Positions 23,433 to 34,160 of a stretch of 63,466 bases of DNA are shown here, piece after piece. The translations under genes and the position numbers were made by a program. Source of the stretch: Gymnopus androsaceus JB14 (lineage: Eukaryota; Basidiomycota; Agaricomycetes; Agaricales; Omphalotaceae); NCBI GenBank assembly GCA_009733575.1, contig ML769425.1, forward strand, positions 243,836 through 307,301, given 5' to 3'. Each line of letters begins with the position of its first letter. The stretch's first letter is position 1. Below the pieces are notes generated by a model. The model did not search any database and was not told the DNA's origin. It saw only the letters and a list, made by a program, of their open reading frames with translations.

Positions 23433-23749
23433 TGTTGAACGTATGATGATATCACTCATCATCTTGGTCATATGACACTATCAGTCATCGCCGAGGTAGT
23501 CTTACTCAGCCTCAGTAGTATCTTAGTAAGTAGCTTTATGGATGACATCATAGGTCATGCACATAGAACATACTAGAAGGATACTACCATATATGTAACA
23601 AATACAGTACTACAGTATATAAGGACTCCAGTAGTACTGCTAATGATAACGACTTCTACTAGTCTTTTACCTCTCTCTATCTGCTCTACAAGCTTAACCA
23701 CTTGGTGAGTGCTAGTCACTGTGCCTCCTAGCTTATATGCTGCGCAACA
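23433..23749 (+). repeat. 3' LTR of the inner copia element
   Basis: 317 bp, same ends as the 5' LTR, preceded by the polypurine tract and followed by the TAGTC target duplication. Confidence 0.95.
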
Positions 23750-23754
23750 TAGTC

Positions 23755-25201
23755 CTGTTGTAAATTTGCCCACAACTGCTTTGTGTTGTTGTAGTGCCCA
23801 TACCTTGGGAATATTCCATCCAATAACCTGCCAATGATTGCATTAAGCAAATCACTATCCTTTCCCCTGTGTTCATCATCTGATCCTTGAGCAAGATCAG
23901 GTTGCATATTCTATTCCAAATAACGCTGGTAGCCAATAGATCTGGCTGCAAATTCCACTTGAGTTTTCCATGTGTCCCAATTTGATCCGTCTGACTTTAA
24001 GGTTGTAACCTTATCAAAGGCTTTTAGTGCTTTAGACATTTTGTCGTTGTTGGAATCAGCAATTAAAGCACCTGGTGATCCAGGATCTGATGGCAATGGG
24101 GATCTGTGTGGAAAGGATGGTTCTGTATTTGAATATGAAAATTGGGGTGCAGTGCCCTGTGGAGATGGTTGTGGAGGTGTAGGTGGAGAAGGTTCACTTT
24201 CAGTGCAGGTGATTGCGATGGAGCGGGAGTATGCTGCTGTGAGGATGATGTAATAGGCTGAGCAATAGGTGCTTCAGTATCCTCTTCTTTGTTGTCAGCG
24301 ATATGTTGTAAATGAGTTCTGATAATTTCCTCCTGTTCTTTTGTGATGGGTCTTGCAAAATTTGCTAATTTACCTGTCCAAGGTATGTTGTATTGGTTTA
24401 CTCGGCCCCACGGAAAGTAACAGCCCGGCCATGCGCCTTCCCCAAAGAACAGTGAATATCTTTTGAAGATTGCAGTATTTTTACATCAAACAACTTGTAT
24501 TCTTCATCTGCTGCATGCACTCCCTTGATTCCATGCACTGGGAATTAAGGAACCATGAGAATTCCTTGCTTAATTTAGGCAATAAGATTTTTGGCAGTTT
24601 TGCTTTGACTCCTCTTACCACCTTCTATTTTTGAGTAAAAATTATGGAAAAATTGGAACTCCCCATTTTTAATATCTGGCTTTTCATGTGTAAAAAAATC
24701 TAGGGACAGAAGAAAATATGTAACATTGTACAGTTTTAAGATCTTACAATTGGCTAAATATAGCAGCTAATCTGCAGAGGCATATTTTTTGAAGGTGCAA
24801 GAACAATTTCATTAAATATGTAGACCAAGTCCATAACTTGAATGAAGTGAAAATATCCATTTGTTCAAAAGTTACAAGTAAAAAAGTGATGGGCCATCAC
24901 TTTCCGTGGGCCCGAGTAGATAATGTTGTTTTTTGCACTGGCTCCACCTTCCAGTGGTTCAGTGTTTGTATCTGTTGATGAACAGTGTCATCTGTGGGAG
25001 GTAATGGTGCTGGGCTCTGCTGTGACATTACAGCTTTGCTACTCAATGAGCTAGCTTGTTCCAATGCTATGGAACATTGTTGAGTTACTGGTGGTGGTGC
25101 TTGTTCTGATGCCTTTATCTCTCAAGTTCATAGAGGTGGTGGATTTGGCTTGGGTGGCATGAACAAGGGTTACAGCAATATGATGTGTCAATGGTTAAGG
25201 C
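23755..25201 (-). pseudogene. Outer copia gag N-terminal part and leader
   Basis: Directly beyond the inner element, the minus strand encodes gag-like sequence (KALKAFDKVTTLKSDGSNWD and TQVEFAARSIGYQRYLE, 24096-23911), the copia gag block that usually precedes the UBN2-type domain. It resumes on the far side of the insertion at 17690. Upstream the coding is degraded and carries a MITE. A Pro/Ser-rich stretch is readable near 24100-24300. Confidence 0.7.
24401..24916. mobile_element. 0.5-kb MITE inside the outer copia gag region
   Basis: CTCGGCCCCACGGAAAGT at 24401 is inverted at the other end (24899-24916, 17 of 18 bases). TA flanks both ends (24399-24400 and 24917-24918), so a Tc1/mariner-type TA duplication is likely. 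A perfect palindrome GTGATGGGCCATCAC lies just inside the right end. The interior is AT-rich and has no open frame. Confidence 0.75.
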
Positions 25202-25215
25202 CAGGGCCCATAACC

Positions 25216-25577
25216 TATTAGAGTTATATTCCTAAACAGGAAGTAGCAGCAATAAGTCCACACAGGACTTAGTAGTAGTGATCACACAGATTGATGGGGG
25301 ACGACAGTGTTATTACAGGGTATAGTACCTAAGCTTATATAAAGTCCTAAGTACAATGATATATTGGGCAGGTGGCTACTGCACGAATACTTGTGGCTAC
25401 TGTCCATATGGCAAAGTGGGTACTACAAGAGAGTAAGTGGATATGACAAGAGACTGAGTGGAGTCTGCAAGACAATAACAGTGGAGTGCATGGGATGGTG
25501 ATACAAACAAGTGGAGACTATGAGAAAGCTTTCCATGTATAGTTTGATAAGATATATTTACCTTTGATATTCCAACA
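25216..25577 (-). repeat. 5' LTR of the outer copia element
   Basis: Equal in length (362 bp) to the partner at 13308-13669 and directly followed, in the minus-strand sense, by the primer-binding site. The minus-strand promoter of the element would be here. Confidence 0.9.
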
Positions 25578-28172
25578 TAGTGGATCACATGTATGCGCAT
25601 ATGCTGTTTCCTCATTCCCTGTGCCCCTGCTCTTCCTGAGTATTAGTAGATGGCTCCTTTGCTCACTTGTGCTATCACCTTTAAATTTCTACTTCATCTT
25701 TTGTATCTATGCATATGAATGAGGATGGTGGAGCAAATAGTTTTCCTTCAAAGTGCCTCCTACTCAACGTCCCATTGCCAAGTATGTTGCTCATTGAGCA
25801 TTTCAGCTCCCAAGTTTGGGTTTTCAAATTTCTGAGTAACAAGCAAGCTCAGTTGGTACAACCTCGACAGAGGAGGGAATCGAGCATTGAGAACAGGGGC
25901 AAGAATGATTAATTGGTAAAGTGTAACTACATACTTTATATACAGGAACGGATAGGGGTAATATGATGTGCAGAGCGGCTGGACAACCAACGGCTAAGTA
26001 CTTATCCAACAAAATTTCCACTGAAAGAATCACGCTGCCAATAATTGTGCTTCAGTCTGACTGAAGCATTGTGGGAAATAAATAAATTCAATACATAAGG
26101 GAAATGTACTTTTTCAGAGGAATATAGAAAATAGATATTTCATAGAACTTGAGAAGGAGATTAATTCAGACCAATTGAAGCTTGATCTTTCCGCAAAGGG
26201 GAATGTCTTTCCTAAATGACATTTTTCAGCCAGGACCCAAAGTAATTTGCTTCAGCTGACCTGAAAGCATGAATTACCAAAGCAGGCTGAATTAATTTAT
26301 TTTAGAGCCCCTAAAATAGTAGTGGTCACCATGTCAGCAGTTATTTCAGGACATACTTTGGCTGGCATTGGTAGTTTATATTTTCAGGCTGGCTGAAGTA
26401 GATTACTTCATGTCCTGTCTGAATAATTTCATTTCGGAAATTTGAAGAAAATTCAAACTCTAAATTGTTTGAATTTACAGTATTTATTTCTTGAGCCCTA
26501 AGATAGTAAAAAATATTTACTTTCAGTATTCCTCTGAAAAAGAACATTTCCCTTATAGATTGAAAGAATATATTTCTCCTAATGCTTCAGTCTGGCTGAA
26601 GCATCATTATTGGCAATGTGAATGTCTTTCAGTGTCCAATTTGGCAGCAGGACAGACCAGCTGTGCATTGAAATATCATCTTCCAGAAAGCAGCTGAAAG
26701 GTTTTTCGAAACAATTACTCTAAGGTTCCTAAAAGACAATATTTCAGTTCATGGTCTAGTGGTGGGCCAGAATAGAGTAGGCAATCCTTCAGTGGAAACC
26801 TAAGGGGTGTGCAAAAGTTTAATTTTGTATATCACCTTGTATTTTTGTCTTAAGCTTGACAGACCTGAGACCTCTTCCTCCCCTCCTGTACCTGCCTCAT
26901 AAGGAAGGAGGTTCCCACACTTACATAAGCAAATCTGTGGGACATTGTCTCAATTGACCCCACAGATGCCTTCTGCTTTGCTATAGTTCCAGTCTATCTG
27001 TCTGCTATTGAACTTCTAGGTTTGAATTTAATATCTCAAATGTAATTATTTCTTTTTGAACAATCCCTGCTGCTTAACTCTGCCTTTCATCACCACAAAC
27101 CAGTCAGATGCTGGGATCTTGAGTGTTATGACCTGACACCACCTTACTAGGACCCACTAACTGTTCTTGCCAAACACCACTTATTTGGTTAAACTCATTA
27201 ATTTTTTCTTAATGTGCATTGCTTTCTGCACAGCTATTGGCAATGCCTCTGACTCACATATATTGACTGGAATTGACTCAGAAAAATACTTGACTTATTT
27301 ACGGACTCACATTCAACTCATTTATACTCATTAATACTGACTCAGATGAGACCTGACTCATTGACCCACAATTACTCTTTAACTTATAACTACTCATTTA
27401 CTCATACTAACTCATATGACTCAATGTCATGTTTAAAGCTATAGAACATAGCCACATTCCAGTAGTATAAAAGCCAGAGATGCTTACCTGTAACCCAGCT
27501 TGATTATTCTAGGAATATAGTCTTTGAACTACCTTTGAGAAGTTGGAACAAAGAATCCAGCTTTCATTATTGTTTCTGACAATAACACCACTTTAACTCT
27601 CTAACTATTCCTCTTCTCTTACACACACACTGGTTCCAGACTCTCAACTTGACTCATAACAACAGATTCTTGACTTGATACTGATATCACTCTCAATATT
27701 ACCTTATCCAGTACTTTAGTGCTCACACATTGCCAGACTCTACAAACTTGTAGTAGACTTATTTGCCTATGGCAACTACCCCTTTGGAGGCTTAAAAATA
27801 GAAGCCTTAACCGCTTGTCACATATTGACAATACAATATAGTTCTCAAAGTAGTTAAGACCTAAAATTGAGCAAGCATTTACATTTTAGGGGATACCATT
27901 GAAGTTGCAAGTCTCTATTTGTTCAAATACTCCATGAATTCTAGGCAATGTCTCATGGGAGAGCCAGAGGATCATGGTAAGCTATCCTCTACCTCCCAAA
28001 CACTCAAAATGCACAAAACATGTAAAAGTATGGATTCCAAGCTATATTGCTGCAGTAAATTAAGATTAGAAATTATAGTTCTTAATGCCTCTTGATCCCA
28101 CCCTCCCTTCCCTACCCAATGTGGGTGCTTAATTCCCACACACCTCTTGTTTCTTCCCATAGACACTGAATT
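25578..28172. other. Gene-free stretch with a palindrome-rich MITE and a TGACTCA cluster
   Basis: No coding sequence is supported. It contains the MITE at 26020-26633 and a run of six exact TGACTCA heptamers between 27250 and 27656. The remainder is AT-rich unique-looking DNA. Confidence 0.5.
26020..26633. mobile_element. 0.6-kb MITE with imperfect long TIRs and a 19-bp subterminal palindrome
   Basis: The ends ACTGAAAG...CTTTCAGT are the outermost part of imperfect inverted arms of about 100-130 bp. Each arm contains CAATAAT, the palindrome GCTTCAG-N5-CTGAAGC (26049-26067 and 26584-26602), and a segment readable as TTTTTCAGAGGAATA. The interior is unusually rich in CTGAA/TTCAG. A third copy of the arm is at 58880-58995. 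No clear target-site duplication is visible. Confidence 0.65.
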
Positions 28173-30002
28173 TCAACTGCCAACTAGATTGTTAGCCTTA
28201 TTACTATCATTTCTCTTGCGCTTGACTCCTCTTTTCATATTGGGGTCAATATGATCAACACACTTCATCCAGTCCTCTCCATATACACAATTTTTAAGTG
28301 ATATTTTGGTGTATCCAACCCGAGAAATAATGCAAGTGTTCCTAGGCATCCATAAATGTTTACGGAACTGCGGAGGAATCCAAAATATGCCATAAGGACA
28401 ATTGGGAAAGGTGATCCATCCATCTCTTGACAAATTCCAGTTATTATGTGCTAGAGCTCAAGTTAGAAATCATCATGAACATAATAGATGAGAAAAGTAC
28501 CTTCCAAATAATTCTGGGAATTTATGAATGCACTGGAACAGATATAACCATCATGATTATCCAGAGAATCACCTATCTGAGAATCAGTGATGGTGTTCCA
28601 GATCCTCAATGTATCAGCAGAGCCAGACACTATCTTTGTTCCATCAGGTGAAAAGGCTACTGAATGAACATGACCATCATGTCCTTCCAAAGGATCACCC
28701 ATCTGTCCACCAGTGGTGGCATCCCAGATCCTTACTGTCCTATCATTTGAGCCAGAAACAATCCTGGTTCCATCAGGTGAAAAGGCCACTGAGTTGACCC
28801 AATAATTATGACCTTCCAGGGGATCACCTATCTGAGTGCCAGTGGTGGCATCCCAGATCATTATTTTCTTGTCCTCTGACCCAGACACAATTCTAGTTCC
28901 ATCAGGTGAAAAGGCTACTGATTTGACTGAATCATTATGACCTTCCAGATGGTCACCTATCTGGGTACCAGTGGTGGCATCCCAGATCCTAATTGTCTCA
29001 TCAGTAGAGCCAGACACAATCTTAGTTCCATCAGGTGAAAAGGCCACTGATTGAACCCAGTCATGATGACCTTTCAAAGGTTGTCTTATCTGAGCACCAG
29101 TGATAGAATCCCAGATCCTTACAGTCCTGTCCTCTGACCCAGACACAATCATAGTTCCACTGGGTGAAAATGCCACTGATTTGACTGAATCATCATGACC
29201 TTCCAGTGGGTTGCTTATCAGAGTACCAGTGGTGGCATCCCAGATCCTCATTGTCCTGTCATCTGATCCAGATACAATCACAGTTCCATCAAGTGAAAAG
29301 GCCACTGATTGGACTGAAGCATTATGACCTTTAAGATTGTTACCTATCTGAGCACCAGTGGTGGTATCCCAGATCCTTACTGTCTTGTCAGAGGAACCAG
29401 AAGCAATCTTAGTTCCATCAGGTGAAAAGGCCACTGATAGGACCTGACTATCATGACCATCCAGAGGGCCAGTTATCTGAGCACTGGTGGTGGCATCCCA
29501 AATCCTTACTGTCTCATCGGCAGATCCAGAAACAATCCTTGTTCCGTCAGGTGAAAAGGCCACTGATTTGACCCAACTATCATGACCTTCCAGAGAATCA
29601 CCTATTTGAGAACCAGTGGTGGCATCCCAGATCCTCAATTTATTAGCGGAGCCAGACACAATCCTTGTTCCATCAGATGAAAAGGCCACAGAACCAACAT
29701 AGCCATCATGATCCTTCAGAGGATTACCCACTTGTCCACTAGTGGTGGCATCCCAAATCCTTACTGTCCCATCAGCAGAGCCAGATCCTAGTTCCATCAG
29801 GTGGAAAGGTGACCCCCAGAACTGAACAATCATGACCTTCCAGAGGGTCACCTATCTGGGCACTGGTGACAGTATCCCAGATCCTTACTGTCTCATCAGT
29901 AGAGCCAGATACAATCTTTGTTCCATCAGGTGAAAAGGCCACTGAACAAACATGACCATCATGACCAACCAGAGGAGCACCTATCTGAGCACCAGTTGTG
30001 GC
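28173..30002 (-). pseudogene. WD40-repeat protein, 5'-truncated (STAND/NACHT-WD40 type C-terminus)
   Basis: On the minus strand at least eleven WD40 repeats run from 30002 to about 28510, each close to the pattern [21 protein letters not shown] followed by DxTVRIWDATTG. The repeats are nearly identical to one another at DNA level, as in fungal NLR-like incompatibility proteins. After the last repeat an intron (28500-28424) joins to an exon reading DGWITFPN, FWIPPQFRKHLWMPRNT and YGEDWMKC, a C-terminal tail often found after WD40 repeats in Agaricomycete NACHT proteins, ending near 28173. A frame shift near 29810 splits the repeat block. The N-terminal half (NACHT or NB-ARC) is absent: coding stops abruptly at a MITE boundary at 30003. 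The role as a non-self recognition receptor is inferred from the architecture only. Confidence 0.85.
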
Positions 30003-30370
30003 AAGGGGTGTTCAAAAAAATAAGCGCTGACATGACCTTGGGGGGGGGGGGGTCTGAGAAGTCCTTATGGCCGAAAATTTTTTCATACTATTGAGGCTCT
30101 GAGGGGTGTTCTAGGTCAATTCAACCACGTGCACTTACACCAGGTTGAATTGAACTTAGATGAACTGCTGTGTGTTAAATTGCCTCTGGATATGTTGTTT
30201 AAAGGTGCAAAGGAGAAAAAATTGTTATGTAATACAAATTTGAAGTTGGAAATCCTCCAAAGTGTGGGAAAATTTTACTATATATAGGTGGTGGAAGGGG
30301 GGGGGGCTTCATGAATCCTTATGACCCAAAAACAAGGTCATGTCGGGACTTAGTGGGTTGAACACCCCTT
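30003..30370. mobile_element. 0.37-kb MITE abutting the WD40 gene
   Basis: Inverted ends start AAGGGGTGTTCAA and extend imperfectly about 38 bp (30003-30040 and 30333-30370), both reaching a shared GACATGACCTTG. Runs of 13 G (about 30040-30052) and 10 G (about 30298-30306) lie inside. No open frame and no clear target-site duplication. Confidence 0.7.
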
Positions 30371-31942
30371 GAAAAACACCCATATTACCATTAACAGAAG
30401 GTCGCTATCACCCAATACTTTTCCCAATACCTCTCTTCGGTTGTGAATGCGAATGAGCGTTTGGGTGAGCCTGAATTGGCTCATTGTGATCAGGATCCGG
30501 GTCTTAGGCCTTCATCCTGTGACACCGTCAGAGCAGTCATAGGAAGGAGGATGAGGGCAGGCAGGATATATTTACGGATACCAATCGCGTCGGGGTAGCT
30601 GAAGGAAGTAGAGTTTAGGTTTGGGAGGAAGAGATGAAGGCGTCGAACGTGTAGTCCTGTGTTACAGATGTTGCATCAGTGACTTGTGAATACTGAACGT
30701 ACCTGTTCACTGACTGATTCTTAAGCCAACCATTAAATAACTTCCTTCAAACACCGTCACGGCCGTCGTCGTCTTCAAGAATAGGTCAGCCACATCGTCA
30801 TTGATGAGAGGGTTGTTGGCTTCCGATAATGCTAGAGAAAAGTGTAGGACATGTCGATTCGAACTCTCATGTCGGTTCAAAAGGTTCAAAAGGTCGGAAT
30901 GAGGAGAAAGAAACGCACTGGCGCTAATAGCTCTTCTTAGGTGTCCCTAGCGTGCACTCCGTTGTTGCACTATAGTTTAGAACTCTTCATCCAAGTTGAA
31001 TGATCGATCATAACAAGGCTTCTGGAGGCCAGGTAGCCCAATTACTTGAAAAAACCTCCTCTGAACTTTTCAATAGTATGTCTAATCGTTCTTTGCCGTG
31101 CATATTATTGTTGCTTGCCTTTGTTGCTATCGGGGATGGTTCCAGATGCGACAGCACGAAAATGGTTCAACCAGGAAGCCCTCACGGGATGTTGTACTAC
31201 TTCGGACGTTCCATGTCTCCTGAAGTCCCTGTGCGCTTTGAACGCTCGACAGAGCAAAACCCATTGGTGGATCGCGGAAGGTCGCAGTCCAAGTCACATA
31301 GCGCTCACGAGAGCCCCAGCAGCGCTCACTGCTTCGCAGCTTCATCTCAGATCATCTCGGAATCAGTCCTCAAGCTTCACTTCAAGGGCTCCTCAAGGGC
31401 TCGCCTTAGAATTTCCTTTGCTCAAGTGCGTGTCAATAATTAGTAGTACTGCAATGCACGTTCGACTTAGGCTAAATAATCCATCCAGCTCCCTCACCTC
31501 TCCATCCTCCATGCGTTGGTCCTATCCGGCCGGACGTGACCCAGAAGCCATGTCTGATCATCGCAGCAGATAATGACGGCAAGGATATTTTAGAGTTCTA
31601 GAGCATAAGTTTGTGGAGTCGGCACTGGATATGATTACTTTGGGAACAAACTGAAGGAAGCTATAAGTACGAAAAGAGTTCAAGTTGAAATGGTACTGGA
31701 GAGTGTTCAGGCAATTTCTTTTCGAGCCCTTTTCCTGGATTTCAGCATGCCAGAAGACCAACCTAGCGATTATCTCGATTCTATTCTAGAATGATCCACC
31801 GGTTGCTGATCACTGGCGCCCACAGCTAGTGCTGTTATTACGTTTGTATTCTGTGGAAGCTTATGCTTAAAGTCTGCTAGTAGGTCGTATCTTTGCTTCC
31901 AAACCCCCATCATCCTGCGCCAAATTCTGAACCATTTTCAAC
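30371..31942. other. Intergenic; unrecognised open frames
   Basis: Open frames at 31046-31573 (+, 175 codons, hydrophobic start) and 30707-30889 (-) show no family motif and little codon-structure evidence. The stretch holds the likely upstream region of the ISG12-like gene that starts at 31943. Confidence 0.35.
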
Positions 31943-33100
31943 ATGGGTGAGTTATCTCTTAGCCTACTCCCCTAAATACCAATCTTTCGAATTGGCAGGC
32001 TTCAACTTTTTAGAACAAGTATCTCAATCTCTCAAGATCGCTGGAAACGCTGCCGGACCAGCCTTCAAAGGTTTATCTGATGCCACATCACAAGCTGGTA
32101 AAGCTGTTGGAGAAGGAGTGAAAGCTGCTGGACCCATTGCGGGAAAAGCTTTCAAGCACGTCACAGCGACGGGAAAGGCTGCAGGTAAGCTTTCAGTCAT
32201 GGTACAAGTTCGAAACAAGCACCGATCAATAATCGCAGGAGTTGCTGCGGCGCCGTTCGCTTCTCAGGCTGGCGATGCGATCTCGAATGGGGCAAAAGCT
32301 GCTGGAAATGCTCTCATTCCCGTCGGACAGGGAGCTGCAAAACACATCTCAGTTGCTGGGGCAGCTGCCGGCGGTGCGCTTTCGAATAGCGCCAAAGTTG
32401 CTGGCCAGACCATTGCTCCCTTTGGACAAGATGCTGCTAAACACATTTCAATTGCCGGTGTAGCTGCTGGTGCTGCGATTTCGAGTGGCGCAAAAGCTGC
32501 TGGCAAGACTCTCGCTCCCATGGGACAAACCATTTCGGCTGCTGGTTTGGTTGCCGGCGGTGCAATCTCAAATGGTGCAAAAGTTGCAGGTGGTGCGCTC
32601 GCTCCCATCGGACAAGAAGCTGGGAAACACATCTCAGCGGCTGGTGCAGTTGCTGCACCCTATGCCAAAAACCCTGTCGTAATCGGTGCGTGTTTCTCTT
32701 GACCAAGCTGCTAAGTACCGACCACGGATTGTATTCGTATTGCTTTTTCAGGTGTCGCTGGAGCAGTCGTTGGTATCGCTTTAGCACCTGTTCTCGCTCC
32801 AGCTGTTCTGGGCATTGTAGGTTTTGGTAGTGGAGGTGTTATTGCTGGTGAGTCCCTATCGTCAAGTAATGCTCTGATATGTCTAATACGCCCCGTTTGC
32901 TTATAGGTACTGCCGCCGCGGGTATACAAGCTGGAATTGGTAATGTAGTAGCTGGAAGTTCGTTTGCTATTGCACAATCTGTAGCGATGGGCGGCGCTCT
33001 TCCGGCTATTGGGTTCATAGGAGCTGCAGGGATTGGAGGTGCGGCTGGAGCTGGTGGAGCGGGGTTGGGACGGTTGACGAACAAGCTTTCCGAAGCATGA
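31943..33100 (+). CDS. ISG12/IFI6-like glycine-alanine-rich membrane protein (long copy, 4 internal repeats)
   Basis: Five exons (31943-31946, 31999-32184, 32239-32685, 32752-32847, 32907-33100) join without frame error to 308 codons. The C-terminal 95 residues (VAGAVVGIALAPVLAPAVLG, GFGSGGVIAGTAAAGIQAGI, GNVVAGSSFAIAQSVAMGG) have the pattern of the Ifi-6-16 (ISG12) domain: small-residue-rich transmembrane helices known in animals and reported in fungi, whose fungal role is unclear. Before it lie four tandem repeats of about 33 residues with the core GAKAAGxxLxPxGQ and KHISxAGxAAG. The repeats and the preceding segment could form amphipathic helices as in apolipoprotein-like proteins (inference). 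The first coding exon is only ATGG. An inverted paralogue is at 35740-36635. Confidence 0.8.
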
Positions 33101-34160
33101 TTGTAATAGGTATGATGTATCTTTCAACCGACATTGATGCCTTTGAAATGTATCTGAAACTCGACAATGGCACGTTTAGTAGTGTAAAGAATGCACCGAG
33201 GAGCGTGTATTTGAGCTGGAATTCTATTATTTATTACTGAGTAGGCCAATTTGTTCACAGAAAACAACGATGATCCTAGTGATCAACCGTGTAATCTGCT
33301 ACTGTATTTGATTCTATAACGAAGTTTTGAATTCATGCTGCGTCTGCGAGCCCGGCCGTTGGGCTTTGATGATCTTCAGCATCGACTTCGCTGGCTGTGT
33401 ATACTAAGAAGAGATAATTCAGAGCTCCTAATTTTTTTTGTGGATTCGGATTGCAAGGAAGGATAGCGGCATACATACAAGCCCATGGCTCCATTCCCGT
33501 CCTCGAGGTCCGCTAATTACTCTGCTTTAGCTGAATTATCTTATTCAAGCGACCAATCGCAAGTAGTTTGGATTCAGGTTTGATTATACCTCTCGCTGTT
33601 CAATGACCTTGAAGAAGTTAGATTCATGATTGTGCAGGATCTCCAGAGACGAAGACGAAATAAAACAAGGGATTCGGATTCGAGTGGGATCTGAGTCTTA
33701 AATCGAAGCTCGCTGGCGCTGGTTGTGCATATATGTAAGATCATATCATCATGAATGCAGTTTCAGAAGCTCATTGGGGAGCCCCAGTTGTTTGTGCAAC
33801 ATCTTGCATAGGACTCGGACGTATGCTACTTGCCTACATGTAGCGCTCTGCTCATTTGGTCATTTGGTTGTCAGTCTTCATCTGTTCAAAACAAACGCAG
33901 CACTGGTAGCTGTTGGAAAAATCCTTCAAAGTTCTGTTGCTACACTTTGTACGGTACTGACTACATGTAACTGGGTCATTGACTGATTGACAACTTGATC
34001 TAACAAAATTTAACTGATACCCTTCTGTCATCCTGCCTCGAAAGCTATACTATTGAGTCATTTTCGAATATGCCTTTCGACTAAGAATGTGGAGAAGGAG
34101 AGCTAGATACTTGAACTAAAATATGAGGCCATTCTTCAGAAGGACATCTGAATGGTAGGC
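33101..34160. other. Intergenic between inverted paralogues
   Basis: The first 100 bases match, inverted, the 3' flank of the other ISG12-like copy (shared GGTGCATTCTTTACACTACT on the opposite strand near 35597), so the duplication includes 3' untranslated sequence. The remainder shows no gene; an 87-codon frame at 33723-33986 is unrecognised. Confidence 0.45.

Larger units (their letters stand above)
17691..23749 (+). mobile_element. Ty1/copia LTR retrotransposon (inner, younger), plus strand
   Basis: Identical-length LTRs (317 bp; 17691-18007 and 23433-23749) begin TGTTGAA and end GCAACA. A perfect 5-bp target duplication TAGTC flanks the element (17686-17690 and 23750-23754). The primer-binding site GGTTATGGGCCCTG starts at 18008 with no spacer, and the polypurine tract GCGAGGGGGAG is at 23422-23432. 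Total length is 6059 bp. It is inserted head-to-head with respect to the coding strand of the older copia element and splits that element's gag. Coding is complete in domain content but has about four frame breaks. Confidence 0.95.
13308..25577 (-). mobile_element. Ty1/copia LTR retrotransposon (outer, older), minus strand
   Basis: Two 362-bp LTRs (13308-13669 and 25216-25577) flank gag-pol coding on the minus strand in copia order: gag, protease, integrase, reverse transcriptase, RNase H. A primer-binding site (GGTTATGGGCCCTG on the minus strand, 25202-25215) abuts the 5' LTR. A purine tract (AAGGGGAG) precedes the 3' LTR at about 13670-13677. On the sense strand the LTR begins TG but ends TA. 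The flanks TAGCA (left) and TAGTG (right) are only a partial 5-bp match. The element is interrupted by a younger copia insertion (17691-23749) and by a MITE (24401-24916). Without the nested copia copy it would be about 6.2 kb. Frame breaks and a ruined catalytic motif show it is dead. Confidence 0.92.

Noticed and set aside
13303..25582. TAGCA/TAGTG as the target duplication of the outer copia element
   Set aside because: Only three of five bases agree, so I do not claim it as a target-site duplication.
32264..32632. Minus-strand Ala/Pro-rich ORF inside the long ISG12-like gene
   Set aside because: It is an antisense shadow of the repeat-containing exon; the plus-strand model joins five exons without frame error and matches a paralogue.
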